A stretch of 8,874 nucleotides of DNA, from assembly GCA_916710115.1 (NCBI GenBank), contig CAKAOY010000041.1, forward strand, positions 1 through 8,874, given 5' to 3'. The notes beneath the pieces were generated by a model. That model was not told where the DNA came from and searched no databases. It saw nothing but the letters and a program-made list of their open reading frames with translations. This DNA is from an uncultured Bergeyella sp. (GTDB lineage Bacteria > Bacteroidota > Bacteroidia > Flavobacteriales > Weeksellaceae). The position numbers and the translations under genes are program-made. This document shows positions 6,460-8,874 of the stretch, in pieces; positions within the stretch are counted from its first letter, which is position 1; each line of letters opens with the position of its first letter.

Positions 6460-7728
6460 TTAGTAATAGAATAGTTCTCTTCCGTCCATTAATTGATTAA
6501 CCTTAGCTCTTACCTCGGAGATAATAGTTTCGTTATTAATATTATCCACTACGGTAGATATTAGGTCAGCAATTGTATCCATATCAGTTTCTTTCAATCC
6601 ACGAGTTGTAATTGCTGCTGTTCCTAATCTAATACCAGAAGTCGTGAATGCTGATTTGTCATCAAAAGGAACCATATTTTTATTACAAGTAATATCGGCC
6701 TTCACAAGGGCTTTTTCAGTTTCTTTACCATTCACACCTTTGTTTCGTAAGTCTATAAGCATTAAGTGATTGTCCGTACCTCCACTTACTATTTGGAATC
6801 CTCTATCTATCATTCCTTTAGCTAAGGCTTTAGCATTTGTAATCACTTGTTTAGAGTAGATTTCAAATTTTTGGTCAATAGCTTCTCCGAAAGCTACTGC
6901 TTTACCTGCGATGATATGTTCCAATGGGCCACCTTGAACGCCAGGGAAAACACTGCTGTCCAAAACTTGACTCATTAATTTCGTCTCGCCTTTTGGTGTT
7001 TTGTATCCGAATGGGTTTTCATAGTCTTTACCTATCATAATCATACCACCTCTTGGGCCTCGTAGGGTCTTGTGAGTAGTAGTAGTAACGATATGACAGT
7101 ACTCAAAAGGATTATTAAGTAATTTTTTAGCAATTAGCCCTGCTGGATGAGCTATATCTGCCCAAAGAGTAGCACCAACTTCGTCTGCTACTTCGCGGAA
7201 TTTTTTATAATCTAAATCTCTAGAATATGCCGAAAATCCTGCAATAATCAACTTAGGTTTTACCACCAAGGCTTTTTGTCTCATTGCTTCGTAGTCGATG
7301 AGTCCTGTTTCTCTATTTACTCCATAAAAATTAGCATTGTACTGGATACCTGAAAAACTTACAGCTGATCCGTGTGTGAGGTGTCCTCCCATTGTGAGAT
7401 CAAGTCCAAGAACAGCGTCACCAGGTTTTAGGCAAGCTAAGTAAATAGCAGAATTCGCTTGAGAACCAGAGTGCGGTTGAACATTAACATAATCAACTCC
7501 GAAGAGTTCCTTTGCTCTGTTTATTGCTAAAGATTCTATTTCATCAACGACTTCACAACCGCCATAATATCTTTTTCCAGGGTAGCCTTCTGCATATTTG
7601 TTAGTGAGGATGCTTCCCATTGCTTTCATTACATTATCGGATACGAAATTCTCCGAAGCGATAAGTTCAATCCCGTGAGATTGTCTTTGTCTTTCCTTTT
7701 CTATAAGGTCAAAAATAGGTTCGTGCAT
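6460..7728 (-). CDS. glyA: Serine hydroxymethyltransferase
   Basis: This is full-length SHMT of 422 residues, a cytoplasmic PLP enzyme that converts serine and tetrahydrofolate to glycine and 5,10-methylene-tetrahydrofolate, the main source of one-carbon units. Landmarks are ELIASENFVS (21-30), NKYAEGYPGKRYYGGCE (43-59), VNVQPHSGSQAN (81-92), ADIAHPAGLIA (190-200, with D191 and H194 at the cofactor) and TTTTHKTLRGPRGG (215-228), where K220 forms the internal aldimine. FPGVQGGP (262-269) and the C-terminal GIRLGTAAITTRGL block (367-380) are also present. The start ATG at 7728 follows an A-rich leader (A8 then TATATATA) with no Shine-Dalgarno site, and the N-terminus fits the family. Base composition is richer in G+C than its neighbours, as expected of a conserved, well-expressed gene. 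Confidence 0.97.
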   Translation of the reverse strand: MHEPIFDLIEKERQRQSHGIELIASENFVSDNVMKAMGSILTNKYAEGYPGKRYYGGCEVVDEIESLAINRAKELFGVDYVNVQPHSGSQANSAIYLACLKPGDAVLGLDLTMGGHLTHGSAVSFSGIQYNANFYGVNRETGLIDYEAMRQKALVVKPKLIIAGFSAYSRDLDYKKFREVADEVGATLWADIAHPAGLIAKKLLNNPFEYCHIVTTTTHKTLRGPRGGMIMIGKDYENPFGYKTPKGETKLMSQVLDSSVFPGVQGGPLEHIIAGKAVAFGEAIDQKFEIYSKQVITNAKALAKGMIDRGFQIVSGGTDNHLMLIDLRNKGVNGKETEKALVKADITCNKNMVPFDDKSAFTTSGIRLGTAAITTRGLKETDMDTIADLISTVVDNINNETIISEVRAKVNQLMDGRELFYY

Positions 7729-7752
7729 TATATATATTTTTTTTCTTGGCCG

Positions 7753-7760
7753 TAAATGTA
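7753..7760 (-). promoter_or_regulatory. Candidate -7 box for glyA
   Basis: On the minus strand TACATTTA (7760-7753) matches seven of eight positions of the consensus treated as TAnnTTTG, at a sensible distance from the glyA ATG (leader of about 20 nt, very A-rich). No convincing TTTG lies 19-21 bases upstream; only a T-run near 7781-7784 (minus strand CTTT) is there. Confidence 0.22.
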
Positions 7761-7869
7761 ATATTTTTTTGGATACTAAAAAAGTTTTTATACGATAAAA
7801 ATAATGTTAATATTTTTCTAAATTAAGATAATGAAGTGTAGCTTTTAAAGAGCATTAAAATAAATTGTA

Positions 7870-7877
7870 TATATTTG
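7870..7877 (+). promoter_or_regulatory. Candidate -7 box for the rlpA-like gene
   Basis: TATATTTG matches TAnnTTTG exactly and lies 21 bases before the ATG at 7899, giving a leader of about 15 nt. The expected -33 position (about 7846-7850) reads TAAAG and does not match TTTG. The 170-base divergent space 7729-7898 otherwise holds only AT-rich sequence, with the small inverted repeats at 7879-7898; I see no riboswitch or small gene in it. Confidence 0.38.
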
Positions 7878-7878
7878 G

Positions 7879-7898
7879 CAAAATTTTGAAATCAAAAT
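7879..7898. repeat. Alternating CAAAAT/ATTTTG half-sites in the rlpA leader
   Basis: CAAAAT (7879-7884), ATTTTG (7883-7888) and CAAAAT (7893-7898) form the 10-bp palindrome CAAAATTTTG and the inverted repeat ATTTTGA-AA-TCAAAAT (7883-7898), directly between the candidate -7 box and the ATG. It could be an operator or a small leader hairpin; chance is plausible in such AT-rich DNA. Confidence 0.3.
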
Positions 7899-8300
7899 AT
7901 GCAAAAGAATATTATTTTTAGTGTTTTTTTTTGGCTGATAGCAACTTCATTCGTCTATGATACGGGAGTAAAAACAACTACAATTTCGTATTATTCTTCC
8001 AAATTGAATGGGCGAAAAACTGCCAGTGGTGAGATGTTTGATAATGCTAAACTTACTGCTGCTCATAAATATCTGCCTTTTGGTACTATGGTGAAAGTTA
8101 CGAATCCCCAAAATGGTAACTCTGTGATTGTTAAGATAAATGATAGGGGACCTCATGCCAAAAATAGAGATTTAGACCTCACTCAATCGGCCTTTAAAAT
8201 GTTAGGAAATATCAAACAAGGAATAATGAAAGTAGAATATGAGGTGCTTTTATCCGATATTCCAAAAGAGGATAACCTACAAACAGCCGAGATACAATGA
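7899..8300 (+). CDS. rlpA: RlpA-like double-psi beta-barrel protein (putative lytic transglycosylase)
   Basis: This short secreted protein of 133 residues is essentially a signal peptide (about 1-22, hydrophobic core IIFSVFFWLIATSFV) plus one double-psi beta-barrel domain. The RlpA signature is clear: SYYSSKLNGRKTASGEMFD (30-48), LTAAHKYLPFGTMVKVTNP (52-70), VIVKINDRGP (76-85) and RDLDLTQSAF (90-99). By alignment from memory, H56 and D82 correspond to the catalytic H131 and D157 of Pseudomonas aeruginosa RlpA, with the same 26-residue spacing; that enzyme cleaves glycan strands lacking stem peptides. There is no cysteine at all, so it is not a lipoprotein like E. coli RlpA, and the C-terminal SPOR domain of larger RlpA proteins is absent. 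A 9-T run (7924-7932) lies in the signal-peptide codons. It converges on the amidase gene with 6 bp between stops. Confidence 0.87.
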   Translation: MQKNIIFSVFFWLIATSFVYDTGVKTTTISYYSSKLNGRKTASGEMFDNAKLTAAHKYLPFGTMVKVTNPQNGNSVIVKINDRGPHAKNRDLDLTQSAFKMLGNIKQGIMKVEYEVLLSDIPKEDNLQTAEIQ

Positions 8301-8325
8301 CTTAGGTTATTTCCCATATTTTTTT
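8272..8325 (+). terminator. Possible terminator of the rlpA-like gene
   Basis: Arms ATAACCTA (8272-8279) and TAGGTTAT (8303-8310) are perfect complements, separated by 23 bases spanning the end of the rlpA-like gene, and a T-run follows at 8319-8325. The long loop and the eight-base gap before the T-run make it a weak candidate. It would place the terminator inside the last codons of the opposing amidase gene. Confidence 0.28.
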
Positions 8326-8874
8326 AGTAAGGCTTGTAGTATAGCGTAGGTTTCTAAGTCCATTATTCCATCACATTTTTCAGGTCTAAAATGATATTGA
8401 AATGCCCTAATTATTTTTGTGGTAGTAATATCAATTGTTCCATTTATTGGTGTTTCGGAATATCCAAAATCTTTTAACATTTTTTGAAAATTGCTAATAA
8501 AGGATATCTTCCTCACCTCGGTAGAAAAACTATTTACATTGAATTCATTCATAAAACTCTCTTTATCATCATCATCGTACCACATACCAACTTGATATTC
8601 TGTGTAAAGTCTTTTCCAAGGAAACTTTGTACCTGGGTCTTGTTTCCTTGTTGGTGAAATATCCGAATGTGCCAAAACAAATTGTGGAGGAATCTGATAC
8701 CTATCGACAATATCTTTTGCTAATGAAGCAACTTTTTTAAACTGATACTCAGGAAAATCAGTGAAAACCATATTTCCATCAATCATTTTAAAGCCTTCAT
8801 TTACAATCTCTATTCCAATAGAAGTATCATTCAACTGGGTATTGTTTTTCCAAGAGCTGATACCTGCGTGGTAG
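8307..8874 (-). CDS. amiD: N-acetylmuramoyl-L-alanine amidase, AmiD type (N-terminus outside the window)
   Basis: The reading frame is open to the right edge (YHAGISSWKNN at the visible start), so about 188 C-terminal residues are seen and the beginning is missing; a TTG at 8834 is internal, not a start. The visible part is the end of an Amidase_2 domain, with LNDTSIGIEIVNEGF (14-28) and AHSDISPTRKQDPG (68-81). H69 and D79 match two zinc ligands of E. coli AmiD, with the same ten-residue spacing; the first histidine is off the window. A Ser/Asp-rich linker with DDDDK (100-104) leads to a C-terminal peptidoglycan-binding domain (about 121-188: INGTIDITTTKIIRAFQYHF, then CDGIMDLETYAILQALL). The enzyme cuts the bond between N-acetylmuramic acid and L-Ala in peptidoglycan or its fragments. 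The domain order is that of AmiD. It faces the rlpA-like gene, 6 bp apart. Confidence 0.88.
   Translation of the reverse strand, partial: YHAGISSWKNNTQLNDTSIGIEIVNEGFKMIDGNMVFTDFPEYQFKKVASLAKDIVDRYQIPPQFVLAHSDISPTRKQDPGTKFPWKRLYTEYQVGMWYDDDDKESFMNEFNVNSFSTEVRKISFISNFQKMLKDFGYSETPINGTIDITTTKIIRAFQYHFRPEKCDGIMDLETYAILQALLKKYGK

Noticed and set aside
7070..7088. GTA/TAC trinucleotide repeat in glyA
   Set aside because: It encodes the conserved TTTT before the PLP lysine, so it reflects protein constraint rather than an unstable repeat.
7729..7898. Riboswitch or small RNA in the glyA/rlpA divergent space
   Set aside because: I could not find a conserved aptamer-like set of stems; the sequence is AT-rich with only small inverted repeats.
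8562..8576. DDDDK resembling an enterokinase site
   Set aside because: This is a coincidental match within an acidic linker, with no biological meaning in a bacterium.

Overview
The window comes from an AT-rich bacterium of the Bacteroidota, most likely class Flavobacteriia. The type IX secretion protein PorQ, the A-rich leaders without Shine-Dalgarno sites, the TAnnTTTG-like promoter boxes and the sequence style of GlyA and TlpA all point that way. A Weeksellaceae-type genome is possible, but the sequence alone does not fix the genus. Coding density is very high: nine genes fill the window, with no rRNA, tRNA, transposon, CRISPR array or phage gene visible.

Layout from left to right. (1) A plus-strand pair, porQ (101-1084) and a comF-type phosphoribosyltransferase gene (1086-1733), one base apart. 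(2) A minus-strand operon read from 4195 down to 1730: a TlpA-like thioredoxin lipoprotein, a FecCD/BtuC-type permease and its ABC ATPase. (3) A plus-strand sanA/ydcF-type membrane protein gene (4311-4922), divergent from the operon. (4) Two minus-strand genes: glyA (7728-6460), then a lone polysaccharide flippase of the MATE/MVF type (6382-4919), separated by a perfect 18-bp inverted repeat that looks like the glyA terminator. (5) A plus-strand rlpA-like gene (7899-8300) facing an AmiD-type N-acetylmuramoyl-L-alanine amidase (8874-8307) that runs off the right edge.

Most genes serve the cell envelope: protein secretion (PorQ), periplasmic thiol chemistry (TlpA), metal-chelate or corrinoid uptake (permease and ATPase), envelope barrier function (SanA), lipid-linked glycan translocation (flippase) and peptidoglycan turnover (RlpA and amidase). 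GlyA (one-carbon and glycine metabolism) and ComF are the cytoplasmic exceptions. All three convergent gene pairs are packed tightly: two overlap by exactly 4 bp through their stop codons and the third is 6 bp apart.

I find no clear new multi-gene system. The points most worth a second look are the thioredoxin-permease-ATPase operon with no binding protein, the unusual ATPase, the facing RlpA/amidase pair with complementary chemistry, and the palindrome whose edge coincides with the flippase -7 box.
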